Positions 7,124-16,930 of a stretch of 64,000 bases of DNA are shown in pieces. The notes below the pieces were generated by a model that was given only the letters and a program-made list of their open reading frames with translations, did not search any database and had not been told where the DNA came from. The DNA lies in contig JAYGHB010000012.1 in NCBI GenBank assembly GCA_034931985.1, positions 1 through 64,000 of the forward strand. Reading direction: 5' to 3'. Each line of letters starts with the position of its first letter. The stretch's first letter is position 1. A program made the position numbers and the translations under genes. The DNA comes from Halotia wernerae (GTDB lineage: Bacteria; Cyanobacteriota; Cyanobacteriia; Cyanobacteriales; Nostocaceae).

Positions 7124-8815
7124 ATGTCAGAGAATTTGAGAAGTAAACTTGTCACACAAGGGGTGCAGCGATCGCCAAATCGGGCTATGCTGCGTGCAGT
7201 AGGTTTTCAGAATGAAGACTTTAACAAAGCAATTGTGGGTGTGGCTAATGCTTACAGCACCATTACTCCCTGTAACATGGGGATTAATCAACTAGCACTC
7301 ATAGCTGAAGCGGGAATTAAACTAGCCGGGGCAATGCCGCAAATGTTCGGCACAATTACTATTAGTGATGGGATTTCTATGGGAACCGAGGGGATGAAAT
7401 ATTCCCTAGTGTCACGAGAAGTGATTGCTGACTCCATTGAAACCGTCTGTAATGGTCAAAGTATGGATGGCGTGATTGCCATCGGTGGCTGTGATAAAAA
7501 TATGCCGGGGGCAATGATTGCAATGGCACGGATGAATATCCCGGCTATCTTTGTTTACGGTGGGACAATTAAACCCGGTAACTACAATGGCAAAGATTTA
7601 ACAGTTGTTAGTTCTTTTGAAGCTGTAGGTCAATATAGCGCTGGGAAGATTGACTCCAAAGAACTATTAGAAATTGAAAGCCGTGCTTGTCCTGGCGCTG
7701 GTTCCTGTGGTGGGATGTTCACAGCTAATACTATGTCTTCTGCCTTTGAAGCAATGGGGATGAGTTTGCCTTATTCTTCCACAATGGCGGCGGAAGATGA
7801 CGAAAAAGCTGATAGCACCGAAGAATCAGCCAAGGTATTGGTAGAAGCGATTCGTAATCAACTGTTACCCCGACAAATTATCACCCGCAAATCTATCGAA
7901 AATGCTATTTCTGTAATTATGGCTGTGGGTGGTTCAACTAACGCCGTGTTACATTTTCTGGCGATCGCTCGTGCGGCTGGTGTAGAACTTAATCTAGATG
8001 ATTTTGAAATTATCCGTGGTCGTGTCCCTGTTTTATGTGACTTAAAACCCAGTGGTAGATATGTTGCCACAGACTTACATCAAGCTGGTGGTATTCCCCA
8101 AGTGATGAAAATGCTATTGGTGCATGAATTACTTCACGGTGACTGTATTACCATCACAGGTAAAACCATCGCCGAAATTTTAGCAGATGTCCCCGATGAA
8201 CCACTAAGCAATCAAGATGTGATTCGTCCTTGGAATCAGCCGATGTGTGCCCAAGGTCATTTAGCCATCCTGAAAGGGAATCTCGCTACAGAGGGAGCAG
8301 TAGCCAAAATTGCCGGGGTGAAAAATCCCCGCATTACAGGCCCAGCAAGAGTATTTGATTCTGAGGAAGAATGCTTAGATGCCATCCTTGCAGGTAAGAT
8401 CAAAGCCGGTGATGTAATTATCGTCCGCTACGAAGGCCCTATTGGCGGCCCTGGTATGCGGGAAATGCTAGCACCCACCTCAGTAATTATTGGTGCGGGT
8501 TTAGGTGATGCAGTCGGGTTAATTACTGATGGACGCTTTTCCGGCGGTACATACGGAATGGTCGTCGGACACGTTGCCCCCGAAGCCGCCGTTGGTGGTG
8601 CGATCGCTCTGGTCGAAGAAGGTGATAGCATCACTATTGATGCTAATTCTCGCTTATTACAAATAAACGTAGAGGATGCAGAATTAGCCAGTCGCCGCGC
8701 CAAATGGCAACCCCGTCCACCCCGTTATACAAAAGGCATCTTAGCAAAATATGCTAAGTTAGTTTCCTCTAGCAGTGTTGGTGCTGTAACAGACTTGGAT
8801 TTATTTCCAGAATAG
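7124..8815 (+). CDS. ilvD: dihydroxy-acid dehydratase
   Basis: IlvD dehydrates 2,3-dihydroxy-isovalerate and its homologue, the third common step of valine and isoleucine synthesis, using an Fe-S cluster and Mg2+. Both family signatures are visible: CDKNMPGAMIA, and PGAGSCGGMFTANTMSSA with its cluster cysteine. GRFSGGTYGMVVGHVAPEA lies near the C terminus. The ATG at 7124 (MSENLRSKLVTQG) fits relatives; an in-frame ATG at 7109 would add MGEKT. The length of about 563 residues is normal. It is transcribed away from the LysR gene, its probable regulator. A HIP1 octamer lies at the 3' end. Confidence 0.95.
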   Translation: MSENLRSKLVTQGVQRSPNRAMLRAVGFQNEDFNKAIVGVANAYSTITPCNMGINQLALIAEAGIKLAGAMPQMFGTITISDGISMGTEGMKYSLVSREVIADSIETVCNGQSMDGVIAIGGCDKNMPGAMIAMARMNIPAIFVYGGTIKPGNYNGKDLTVVSSFEAVGQYSAGKIDSKELLEIESRACPGAGSCGGMFTANTMSSAFEAMGMSLPYSSTMAAEDDEKADSTEESAKVLVEAIRNQLLPRQIITRKSIENAISVIMAVGGSTNAVLHFLAIARAAGVELNLDDFEIIRGRVPVLCDLKPSGRYVATDLHQAGGIPQVMKMLLVHELLHGDCITITGKTIAEILADVPDEPLSNQDVIRPWNQPMCAQGHLAILKGNLATEGAVAKIAGVKNPRITGPARVFDSEEECLDAILAGKIKAGDVIIVRYEGPIGGPGMREMLAPTSVIIGAGLGDAVGLITDGRFSGGTYGMVVGHVAPEAAVGGAIALVEEGDSITIDANSRLLQINVEDAELASRRAKWQPRPPRYTKGILAKYAKLVSSSSVGAVTDLDLFPE

Positions 8816-8843
8816 GCGATCGCGCTACCCTCTGCATAATTTT

Positions 8844-11429
8844 TCATTTCTCATTAAACGTCCAAACACCGTCATCCCAATCTAAATCTGTTGGGGGTGA
8901 TTGCAACCAATGCTGACAACGTAAAAGATGCAACATAGCAGCCTTGTCATGGTTGTCAGCGGCTAAAACTTGGGCAAATTCAGCTCTGGCACGGTTAAAA
9001 TCGCGTCTAAGGTAATAACCACGGCCTTTATGATAATGTTCGATAACTTGCAGCTTTTCGCTATCAATAGGATCAACACGTAAGCCGATCAATTCATAGA
9101 TAGCGACTGGCTCATTTCTGCCTTTGACACGAATATAATCTAGTTCTCTAGCCCAAATATTTTCTTGGCAGGGTTGAAAAGTGTTGTCACTAATAATAAT
9201 GTCACAACCATACTGTTTACTAACACTTTCTAAACGGGAGCCAAGGTTAACTCCATCACCAATAGCGGTAAATTCCATCCGCTTACTAGAACCAATATTA
9301 CCACTAATTACAGTATCAGAATTGATACCAATACCAATATTGATTCTTGGCTTATTATTTGCATAGCGACGTTGATTAAAATCGTGCAAGCGATGGCGCA
9401 TTTCTAAAGCTGTTTGCACTGCCATCCAAGCATGTTCTTCTAACGGTAGAGGTGAACCAAACACAGCCATAATGGCATCACCAATGTATTTATCCAGAGT
9501 GCCTTTATGTTTAAATACTGCCTCTACCATTGATTCAAAATATTCATTCAACATACTCACCACTTCTTCAGCTTCTAGGTTTTCTGTCAAAGTGGTATAG
9601 CCTCGAATATCAGAAAATAAAATAGAAACTTCTTTGCGATCGCCTCCTAATTTAGCATCATCTAATTTCAGCAATTCTTCCGCTAATTCTTGGGTCATAT
9701 AGCGGTACATCGTACTTTTAAGGCGTTTTTCATCACTGATATCTTCCATTACCACCAGTGCGCCACGGATTTGTTGTTGATCGCTGGCATCAGCAATTGA
9801 GTTAATTGATAGATTAATACTATGCTGTTCTGTGCCAGTACTTACGAGTGTGCGGTCAGGATAATATTGCTGGCGACATTTCAGACTAGTTCCATGTAAA
9901 GCACTCTGACACCAGTTGCTAAAATTGCCTTCTTTAATGGCGATCGCATCACTAATTAATTTACCTTCTAGACGATCTTCTGGTTCCAATCCTAACAAGC
10001 GTTTAGCACTTTCATTAGCGGCGATAATTGACCCGGCTTTATCAGTAGAAATCACACCATTAGAAAGACTACGCAAAATATCCCGCTGCATTTGTTCTTG
10101 TTGCTTGACAGTAGCAAACAGTTGAGCATTTTGCAGTGCTACCCCCGCTTGGATATTAAAAGCTTCCATAAACTCTTCATCATTGCGGTCAAAACTAGCT
10201 TGGAAGTATTCAGGAGCATCAGGCCAACTAGCCGGATCATAAGCTGTAAAATCTCCTGATTTCTTTTTATTCACTAGTTGAGTCACACCAATCAATTCTT
10301 GATCGGCGTTAAACACTGGCATACAAAGTAAACTACAGGTACGATAGCCATTTTGTTGGTCAATTTGTTTGGCAGTTTCCGAGTCAGGATGGTCATACAA
10401 ATCAAAAGGAATGTTGAGTTTCTTACCAGATGCGGCTACAATGCCAGCAAAACCTTTACCTATAGGTATTCGCAACTCCTTAGTTAAACCATTGTCCTGG
10501 GTAATTCTTGTCCACAATTCATGGCGATCGCGAGCTATCAGCCAGAGAGTACTGCGATCGGCATTCATCAGTTCCTTCGCTTCATCCATCACCCGCTTCA
10601 GGGTATCTTCTAAGTCAAGACTACTTTGACTTAAGGACTTAATCGCCTTCATCAGCGCTGCTACTGCTCTTTGTTTTTGGGTAGCCATATAAAAAGAGCG
10701 CGACGATTCCAAAATCAAGCGAATTGAAGGAGCAAATTCCTGAAACAATTGTTCATCAGCCCCAGTAAAGCCTCTGGTATCAATGCGGTCTGAGAGTGGA
10801 GCCTCAAGATTGTTGAGCGAGTTTAATTTATTAAGTAATTGCACTACCGCTACTAATCGTCCTTGTTCATTCAGTAAGGGCAAAGCTAGCATTGTGTAGG
10901 TGCGATAGCCAGTCCTTTTTTCTTGTTCTTGGGCAAAAACTGAACGCGGATCTTTATAAAAATCAAAAGGAATATTAATTACTTTTTTAAAAGTAGCAAC
11001 TTCACCAGCAATCCCTTTATCGGCTGGGATGCGAATTTCTAAAGAGCGATCGCCTTCCCCCTCAGCCAAAATTGACCAAAGCTGTTTGTTTTCTTCATCT
11101 AATAAAAATATAGTTGTCCTATCTGCTCCTAGTAATTCACCTATTTTTAAGGTGATTGAATGCAACATTTCCTGGAGGATTGTTTCAAATCCGTGAGAGT
11201 CTAACATTGACAGAGTTTGATGAACAATCTGTAATTTTTGCTCGACTTCTGTCACGATCTGTTTAAAAGTATCCTGAGTCAAGGGAGCCAGAAATGTAGA
11301 GATAGTTCCCTTTCTCCTGGACAAAGTACCCACAGGCGCAGAATTTGGTTGTAAATAGTGATTTTCTTGGTTACGAACACCAATAATCAAGTCGGCAGTC
11401 TCACCAAAACTACGTTCATGCACTGACAT
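8844..11429 (-). CDS. cyaB2: adenylate cyclase with tandem GAF, PAS and class III catalytic domains (CyaB2-type)
   Basis: 861 residues in the order GAF-A (about 75-230), GAF-B (about 260-435), PAS (about 450-565) and class III cyclase domain (about 596-780). Each GAF ends with the NK...F...DE signature of cyclic-nucleotide-binding GAFs (NKL/FTGADEQ and NKKKSGDF/FDRNDEE). In the catalytic domain the metal aspartates are D607 (FSDIRGYT) and D651 (KYIGDAIM). K647 and T721 are the adenine-selecting positions, and GDGVNLGSRLES carries the transition-state N and R. The sequence agrees closely with what I recall of Anabaena CyaB2, whose GAF tandem binds cAMP and activates the enzyme. CyaB1 is the alternative paralogue. 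There is no membrane segment, so it is cytosolic. Confidence 0.9.
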   Translation of the reverse strand: MSVHERSFGETADLIIGVRNQENHYLQPNSAPVGTLSRRKGTISTFLAPLTQDTFKQIVTEVEQKLQIVHQTLSMLDSHGFETILQEMLHSITLKIGELLGADRTTIFLLDEENKQLWSILAEGEGDRSLEIRIPADKGIAGEVATFKKVINIPFDFYKDPRSVFAQEQEKRTGYRTYTMLALPLLNEQGRLVAVVQLLNKLNSLNNLEAPLSDRIDTRGFTGADEQLFQEFAPSIRLILESSRSFYMATQKQRAVAALMKAIKSLSQSSLDLEDTLKRVMDEAKELMNADRSTLWLIARDRHELWTRITQDNGLTKELRIPIGKGFAGIVAASGKKLNIPFDLYDHPDSETAKQIDQQNGYRTCSLLCMPVFNADQELIGVTQLVNKKKSGDFTAYDPASWPDAPEYFQASFDRNDEEFMEAFNIQAGVALQNAQLFATVKQQEQMQRDILRSLSNGVISTDKAGSIIAANESAKRLLGLEPEDRLEGKLISDAIAIKEGNFSNWCQSALHGTSLKCRQQYYPDRTLVSTGTEQHSINLSINSIADASDQQQIRGALVVMEDISDEKRLKSTMYRYMTQELAEELLKLDDAKLGGDRKEVSILFSDIRGYTTLTENLEAEEVVSMLNEYFESMVEAVFKHKGTLDKYIGDAIMAVFGSPLPLEEHAWMAVQTALEMRHRLHDFNQRRYANNKPRINIGIGINSDTVISGNIGSSKRMEFTAIGDGVNLGSRLESVSKQYGCDIIISDNTFQPCQENIWARELDYIRVKGRNEPVAIYELIGLRVDPIDSEKLQVIEHYHKGRGYYLRRDFNRARAEFAQVLAADNHDKAAMLHLLRCQHWLQSPPTDLDWDDGVWTFNEK

Positions 11430-11683
11430 AAGTAATTGTTACTATAGCAGAATTAGATGATAGAAATAATTAACAATGACATTAAATTTATCTAAATTGC
11501 GCTCATCAGATTTGCAGATGTTATCAGCCTACATAGTCATTGCCTACTTGATTGGCTATGCTCGTGGGTGTACTCTATACATAGTTCCCAAAAGTTGGGC
11601 TAAGTTAACAATTCCTTGTTTAAATCAAATTTTTGGCTTGACCAAGCTGGCTTTATTCGTCTGATGAAGTCAGGATAAGTAAT

Positions 11684-11712
11684 AAAAAAAGGCATTCACT
11701 AAGAGATGCCCT
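11684..11712 (-). terminator. hairpin with T-run on the minus strand
   Basis: GGCAT (11691-11695) and ATGCC (11706-11710) form a short stem with A-T pairs extending it. Read on the minus strand it is followed by seven T, the layout of an intrinsic terminator. It could end the aspS transcript after a 300-nt 3' leader; on the plus strand only CTTTCTT follows. Confidence 0.45.
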
Positions 11713-11938
11713 TTCTTATTAAGAAATATTACCTAAACTTACTGCTCCGATGGCTTACTTCACAGGGAAAACACTTCAGCGTTAATTTATTTGAACCACC
11801 ATAAAGGATCGCACCCATAATCAGCCATTAGTTTTATCTTTACTGCCATAGATATTTAGGTGGAATTATGGTACAGAATTATTTTAGGTGGTTTTTTGAT
11901 GATGTTTACGACAATATTCACCACCAAGCGAAAATAAA

Positions 11939-12018
11939 TCAGGACTTACGCAAAATATCTCTCAAACTCTTATTCCTCTGTGTACTCTGCGCCTCTGCGG
12001 TTTTATTCTTCCGCGCTT
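11939..12018. repeat. dispersed intergenic repeat
   Basis: The stretch begins with GGACTTACGCAAAAT and contains the CTCTGTGTACTCTGCGCCTCTGCGGTT segment in two halves. Both pieces are of a type found many times in Nostocales intergenic DNA. A related GGACTTGCGTGAAAAT lies at about 4671. It butts against the 3' end of aspS. Confidence 0.45.
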
Positions 12019-12020
12019 TG

Positions 12021-13808
12021 TTAAGACTTTGGTTTATAAGTCGAAGCAACATGCAACTCTTTCAACTGCTTAGCATCCACACTTGAAGGTGCATCTGTCA
12101 GCAAACAACGGGCTTGTTGTGTCTTCGGAAAAGCAATGACATCTCGAATGGATTCTTCTTTAGCTAGCAACATTACCAAACGATCTAAACCGTAGGCAAT
12201 GCCACCGTGAGGCGGTGTACCATATTCAAATGCTTCTAGGAGAAAGCCAAATTTGCTTTGTGCTTCTTCCGGAGACAACCCTATGGCTTCAAACACCTGT
12301 TCTTGAATTTCCCGCTGATAAATCCGCAGGCTACCACCGCCAACTTCAAAACCATTAAAAACTAAGTCGTAAGCTTGGGCGCGTGCAGACTTCAAATCAT
12401 GCAAATCATCAGGATGTGGTGCAGTGAAGGGGTGATGCAATGCTTCGAGGCGTTTTTCGTCAGCATTCCACTCGAACATCGGGAAATCTGTAATCCACAA
12501 CAAGTTAATTTTTTCTGGATCAATTAACTTAAACTCTCTAGCAACTACTTGCCGTAATCTATCTAAAGTTTTATTGACAGTAGCAGCGTCACCAGCTGCA
12601 AATAGTAACAAATGACCTGGTTTTGCACCTGTACGGCTGAAAATTTCTTGTTTTTGGGCTTCACTGAGGTTATCTTTAATCGCGCCAATAGTATCAATTT
12701 CACCATCTGCTCTGACGCGAATGAAAGCTAAACCTTTAGCACCTGCTTCACTAGCTTCTTTAAATAAGTCACCGCCTGGTTTGATGCGGACATTAGAAAT
12801 TGCGTCATTACCGTTGGGAATTGGTAGAATTTTGATAATTCCACCATTAGCAACAGCATCTCGAAAGACTTTGAAACCAGAGTCTTTTAAGATATCTGAG
12901 ACATTAACTAGTTCTAAACCGTAGCGAGTATCTGGTTTATCGCTACCGTAACGCTCCATTGCATCGGTGTAGGTGAGACGGGGGAAGGGATGGTGTAACT
13001 CTATGCCTTTGACGGTTTTGAAAATATGAGCAACTAACTTTTCATTCAGTTCGATGATTTCTGCTTGAGACATGAAACTCATTTCCATGTCTAACTGAGT
13101 GAATTCTGGTTGTCTGTCGGCGCGTAAATCTTCATCGCGGAAGCAACGGGCAATTTGATAATAGCGATCGCACCCAGATACCATTAAGATCTGTTTAAAT
13201 AGCTGGGGTGATTGTGGTAGAGCAAACCACTCACCAGTGTTAACACGACTGGGTAGAATATAATCTCTAGCGCCTTCTGGGGTAGAACGGGTAAGTATGG
13301 GGGTTTCGACTTCAATAAAACCTTCTAAGTCTTCTAAGTAGCGACGCATAGCTTTGACGACTTGATGGCGCAGTTGCATATTGTTCGCCATGCGTTCGCG
13401 TCGCAAATCCAAATAACGATATTTCAGTCGCAAGTCTTCCCGGACATTTTCGGTGTCGGCAGTGGAAACTTGGAAAGGTAACTGTTTCCGAACGCCATTG
13501 AGCAAGACAATTTGATCGGCGTAGATTTCCACCTCGCCTGTAGGAATGCGGAAATTTAGGGATTCTTCGGGACGTTGCGTTACCCTACCAGTGATTTTAA
13601 CGACGTATTCATTGCGTAGGGTATTTGCTTGTTCGTAGGAGTCTGGGGTGCGTTGCGGATCGCTGACAATTTGGAGGATTCCAGAGCGATCGCGTAAATC
13701 TAAAAATATCACGCCCCCATGATCGCGGCGACGGTCTACCCATCCGTACAAGGTAACAGTGTCTCCAATATGTGATTTTCGGAGTTCGCCGCAATAGTGA
13801 GTTCGCAT
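12021..13808 (-). CDS. aspS: aspartyl-tRNA synthetase
   Basis: AspRS charges tRNA-Asp (and, in organisms using the amidotransferase route, often tRNA-Asn). The 595-residue protein begins MRTHYCGELRKSHIGDTVTLYGWV, an OB-fold anticodon-binding domain with the RRRDHGGVIFLDLRDRSG motif. Class II motif 2 is CFRDEDLRADRQPEFTQLD, the bacterial GAD insertion domain occupies roughly 290-420, and motif 3 is GIAYGLDRLVML near 555. Length and order match bacterial AspRS. The large GAD-bearing form is typical of cyanobacteria. The gene stands alone; the oxidoreductase upstream is on the same strand 134 bp away. Confidence 0.95.
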   Translation of the reverse strand: MRTHYCGELRKSHIGDTVTLYGWVDRRRDHGGVIFLDLRDRSGILQIVSDPQRTPDSYEQANTLRNEYVVKITGRVTQRPEESLNFRIPTGEVEIYADQIVLLNGVRKQLPFQVSTADTENVREDLRLKYRYLDLRRERMANNMQLRHQVVKAMRRYLEDLEGFIEVETPILTRSTPEGARDYILPSRVNTGEWFALPQSPQLFKQILMVSGCDRYYQIARCFRDEDLRADRQPEFTQLDMEMSFMSQAEIIELNEKLVAHIFKTVKGIELHHPFPRLTYTDAMERYGSDKPDTRYGLELVNVSDILKDSGFKVFRDAVANGGIIKILPIPNGNDAISNVRIKPGGDLFKEASEAGAKGLAFIRVRADGEIDTIGAIKDNLSEAQKQEIFSRTGAKPGHLLLFAAGDAATVNKTLDRLRQVVAREFKLIDPEKINLLWITDFPMFEWNADEKRLEALHHPFTAPHPDDLHDLKSARAQAYDLVFNGFEVGGGSLRIYQREIQEQVFEAIGLSPEEAQSKFGFLLEAFEYGTPPHGGIAYGLDRLVMLLAKEESIRDVIAFPKTQQARCLLTDAPSSVDAKQLKELHVASTYKPKS

Positions 13809-13942
13809 AGGTGTTAGTTGTGTTCTTCCGGGCTAGATTGGCAAAGAAATGTCAAAGCTTTCCCATTATCCAGCATCAATAGTAATTGTAGTAGTTTCGG
13901 TTCCAGAAAAAATGCAATAATTTCACAAGCTTTTTTATTTGG

Positions 13943-16168
13943 TTAGCTTTGTTTTTCCAGGCGGACTACGGCGTTATAGTCTGGCACACCTTCGAGCGAT
14001 CGCTTACTTTTATCTAGGAGTATATTCCCTTCTGGCCAATGCACTTGCAAGTTACCTGACTGAATTGGGGCAATGTACACTTCTCCTGACAACTCGCCCA
14101 ATTCATTTTTAAGCACTACTTGATCGCCATTTTTTAAGCCCAACTTAGCGGCATCCCCAGCATTAATTAATACCGCCTCACGCACTGCCCCAGTAATTGC
14201 ATCCTTGCGCTCTTGTACCATACTATTAAACTGCTTGCCCCGGCGTGTTGCTAGTAAAAAACAGCCGTCTGGTAATTCTTTTGGGCGTGGTGACAAGACC
14301 CCAAAGTGGGCTTTTCCGTCGGGTGTGGGGAAGTTCCAGCCAAAGCACAAATGTGACCCACCATACTGAAATTGATCTCCTGCTGCTTTCAAATGTTGTA
14401 TACCAGCATATTGGGGGATAACTTGGGCAATTTCTTGACGCATCGTGGCTAGATCAGCAAAACTCAGCTTTTGGGCTAAATCTGGTCGTACTCGCCTAGC
14501 CAATTCCAAAAACACCTCCCATTCTGGACGCGCTTCACCAATGCGCGGCCCAGGAATTTCTGGACTGAAAATCACTCGACGTTCGGTACTAGTTTCTGTG
14601 ACTCCTCCTGGTATTTCGTAGCGAGTAGTAGCGGGTAACAGTATTACTACCTCAGCAGGTTCCACTAGCATTTGGCTAGAGAGAACAATATCTATATGGA
14701 CTCGCAATGGTATTTGTTTCAGTGCAGCTTCTACATAATCTGGTTCTGGGAGTACTTCTAAGAAATTTCCCCCCACGGAACACAACACATCTAATTGCCC
14801 TTGATGTGCTGCATCAATCATTTCTGGTGCAATTAAACCTTTACTTGCAGGTACTTCAAAGCCCCAAAGCTGACTCAACTGGCGAGCATTTTCTGGGGTG
14901 ATAGGTTTACCACCGGGGAATACTGTGGCATAACATCCCATCTCTGCACCACCCTGTACCCCAGAATGACCGCGAATGGGCATTAAACCGCAGCCTTCCC
15001 GACCAACAAAACCTTTAGTCAAAGCTAAATTGATAATACTTCGCACGTTATCTTCGCCGCACTCATGCTGAGTAATGCCCATACTCCAAACAAATACAGC
15101 ATTTTTAGCTTCTTTAACCATTTTGGCAAAGGCGTGCATTTCATAACGAGAAGCACCAGAAAGTCGCTCTAATTCCTCCCAAGATTGGCTTTCTAAAGAT
15201 GCCTTGAGTTCCTCAAAACCAGTAGTGTGGCGATTAATAAACGACTGATCTACCCAGCCGTAGGCAATCATATTTTTAATTGTGCCATTCAAAAATGCTA
15301 TATCCCCGCCCGCATTCACCAAGAAGAAATCTTCAGCAAACTTAGTACCAAAAATGGCACTTTCGACAATGGAAGGAACCCAATACCGTTCCATTCCTGG
15401 CTCACGGTAGGTGTTAATCACGACAATTTTAGTACCTGCTTTTTTTGCGTAGTGCAGATACTTAACGGTAACGGGTTGATTGTTGGCAACATTAGAACCA
15501 ATGAAGACTAATAAATCCGTGCCAATCCAGTCTTTATAAGAACAAGTGGTAGCCCCTGCACCGAGAGCAGCCTTCAATCCTGCTGTGCTGGGAGAATGAC
15601 AGATTCGAGCAGCGTTATCAATATTGTTACATCCCATAGCCCGCACAGCTTTTTGAGTAGCGTAATAAGTTTCGTTGACAGTGCCGCGACTGGTAATGTA
15701 AAAACTGAGATGATCTGGTGTAGTAGCTTGGATGCGATCGCTAATTACTTCTAAAGCTTGATCCCAGCTGATGCGGCGAAAGCCTTTTTCCCCTCGTTCC
15801 CGAATCATTGGGTAAGGAAGCCTTCCCAAATCACGTAATTGAGCGCTTTTTTGCTGTTGTAACAAAGAGACATCCTCCAATAGCACCGGGTCAAAAGCTG
15901 GGATTGTATTCATCCGCAACAACCGCAGCCGGACATTGCACAGATGGATACCATCTAACGTCCAATCTTTCATCCCCGTTGTTCCTAAGGCGCAACCATC
16001 GCAGACCCCCTGATTCAGGATATTCCAAGTGTATGGTAGCTGGTCACGAGACAGCCAAATTGCTCGAAATACTTCCCAGTAGTTGTTAGGGTACTGTTCG
16101 CCAATGCCGAAAGGCTTCCAACTTGCCCAATGCTGGGGTGTCCAATTTTTCTTGGGTTTCGGCAACAT
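13943..16168 (-). CDS. FdhF/YdeP-family molybdopterin oxidoreductase
   Basis: A 741-residue protein of the formate-dehydrogenase-like DMSO-reductase superfamily, YdeP branch. CDGCALGTTGMKDW and HLCNVR near residues 57-80 could ligate a cluster. Conserved molybdopterin-domain stretches follow, such as LLVFIGSNVANNQPV, MPIRGHSGVQGGAEMG and a C-terminal dinucleotide-binding part with LLATRRGKQFNSM and VLINAGDAAKLGLKNGD. There is no twin-arginine signal, so it is cytoplasmic. The substrate of this branch is not established in cyanobacteria; formate is only a family name. Neighbours (aspS and a zinc-ribbon gene) do not suggest a partner subunit. Confidence 0.85.
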   Translation of the reverse strand: MLPKPKKNWTPQHWASWKPFGIGEQYPNNYWEVFRAIWLSRDQLPYTWNILNQGVCDGCALGTTGMKDWTLDGIHLCNVRLRLLRMNTIPAFDPVLLEDVSLLQQQKSAQLRDLGRLPYPMIRERGEKGFRRISWDQALEVISDRIQATTPDHLSFYITSRGTVNETYYATQKAVRAMGCNNIDNAARICHSPSTAGLKAALGAGATTCSYKDWIGTDLLVFIGSNVANNQPVTVKYLHYAKKAGTKIVVINTYREPGMERYWVPSIVESAIFGTKFAEDFFLVNAGGDIAFLNGTIKNMIAYGWVDQSFINRHTTGFEELKASLESQSWEELERLSGASRYEMHAFAKMVKEAKNAVFVWSMGITQHECGEDNVRSIINLALTKGFVGREGCGLMPIRGHSGVQGGAEMGCYATVFPGGKPITPENARQLSQLWGFEVPASKGLIAPEMIDAAHQGQLDVLCSVGGNFLEVLPEPDYVEAALKQIPLRVHIDIVLSSQMLVEPAEVVILLPATTRYEIPGGVTETSTERRVIFSPEIPGPRIGEARPEWEVFLELARRVRPDLAQKLSFADLATMRQEIAQVIPQYAGIQHLKAAGDQFQYGGSHLCFGWNFPTPDGKAHFGVLSPRPKELPDGCFLLATRRGKQFNSMVQERKDAITGAVREAVLINAGDAAKLGLKNGDQVVLKNELGELSGEVYIAPIQSGNLQVHWPEGNILLDKSKRSLEGVPDYNAVVRLEKQS

Positions 16169-16378
16169 AAAGACCTTTATGACTCAATCAAACTCCCACT
16201 TTAAGGCTACAGTTTTGAGTAGCATTTGAGTAGAAAATGAGTAGAAAAATTAGAAGTCTGGACACTCGACATTAATATACTTTGGATAGCAATACGCGAT
16301 CGCTGCTGCGCTCTACAAAGACTAGAGTTAGCTGACAAGAGCTAAAATCAATAATGTTTACCTATTTACGCTTAGGTT

Positions 16379-16750
16379 GTGGCTACAACATCTTGTCCTC
16401 GCTGCCATCAACTCGTTAATAATCAGGCTCTTACCTGTCCATATTGTCGTACAACGCTCAAAGCTTATGGGCATCCTGGCATTCCGTTGCATCGTGCTAC
16501 AGGGGATGAGTATCTGTGCGAAAGCTGCACCTACCATGCTGATAACACCTGCAATTTTCCCCAACGTCCATACGCCAAGGACTGTACTTTGTATGACAAT
16601 CGTGACAAGAGTCAGTTAAACTTGGAACAACAGCATTACACCAGCAACTTGGGTGCAACTGTCAAAATCTGGATAAAACGCAATCAAGCTTTGCTGCTAA
16701 TACTAGGTTTGTTATGTGTGTGTTTGCTGATAGCTCTGTCGGCATCATGA
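16379..16750 (+). CDS. zinc-ribbon protein with C-terminal membrane anchor
   Basis: The 123-residue product carries two cysteine pairs at the N terminus (CPRCHQLV and CPYCRTTL), a typical zinc ribbon, then CESCTYHADNTCNFPQRPYAKDC. One hydrophobic helix near the end (ALLLILGLLCVCLLIALSAS) would anchor it in the membrane. The likely start is GTG at 16379. The family is common in cyanobacteria but has no assigned function. It is divergent from the oxidoreductase, with 210 bp between the starts. Confidence 0.75.
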   Translation: MATTSCPRCHQLVNNQALTCPYCRTTLKAYGHPGIPLHRATGDEYLCESCTYHADNTCNFPQRPYAKDCTLYDNRDKSQLNLEQQHYTSNLGATVKIWIKRNQALLLILGLLCVCLLIALSAS

Positions 16751-16809
16751 CCGAGAATAGGGTGTAGGAAACGGGAATACCCCATACCTTAGTGCTTCTA
16801 GTACAGCAC

Positions 16810-16826
16810 GGCGGAAATAAACCGCC
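16810..16826. repeat. small hairpin in a conserved-looking intergenic block
   Basis: GGCGG-AAATAAA-CCGCC (16810-16826) is a compact 5-bp GC stem. It sits in a block (16795-16860) that ends GAAACCCCTGTAAAAAGG, resembling subterminal sequence of small mobile elements. It could act as a terminator for the zinc-ribbon gene, but no T-run follows. Confidence 0.4.
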
Positions 16827-16890
16827 CATTTGAAATGTCTGAAACCCCTGTAAAAAGGTAATTACGTTAGCGAGTCCACGAGCATCATTA

Positions 16891-16920
16891 CGAATTACGA
16901 ATTACGAATTACGAATTACG
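16891..16920. repeat. heptameric short tandem repeat (CGAATTA)
   Basis: Four exact copies of CGAATTA run from 16891 to 16918, just before the 3' end of nblS. Heptameric short tandem repeats of this kind are a hallmark of heterocystous cyanobacterial genomes. No role is evident. Confidence 0.9.
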
Positions 16921-16930
16921 CGCAGCGGTA

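Larger units (their letters stand above)
11430..12020. other. 590-bp intergenic region between cyaB2 and aspS
   Basis: This stretch separates the cyaB2 promoter side from the end of aspS. It contains a 62-codon open frame at 11476-11664 with no recognisable features, a terminator-like hairpin near 11690-11705 and a dispersed cyanobacterial repeat at 11939-12018 running into the aspS stop. Nothing else in it looks like a gene. Confidence 0.6.

Noticed and set aside
9181..10629. Several plus-strand frames opposite cyaB2
   Set aside because: They lie entirely within the cyclase gene on the other strand and show no own features.
11476..11664. 62-codon plus-strand frame between cyaB2 and aspS
   Set aside because: It has no RBS, no recognised domain and odd composition; kept only as part of the intergenic description.
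16891..16920. Heptamer arrays considered as CRISPR
   Set aside because: The units are 7 bp with no spacers, so these are short tandem repeats and not CRISPR; no cas-like gene is present.
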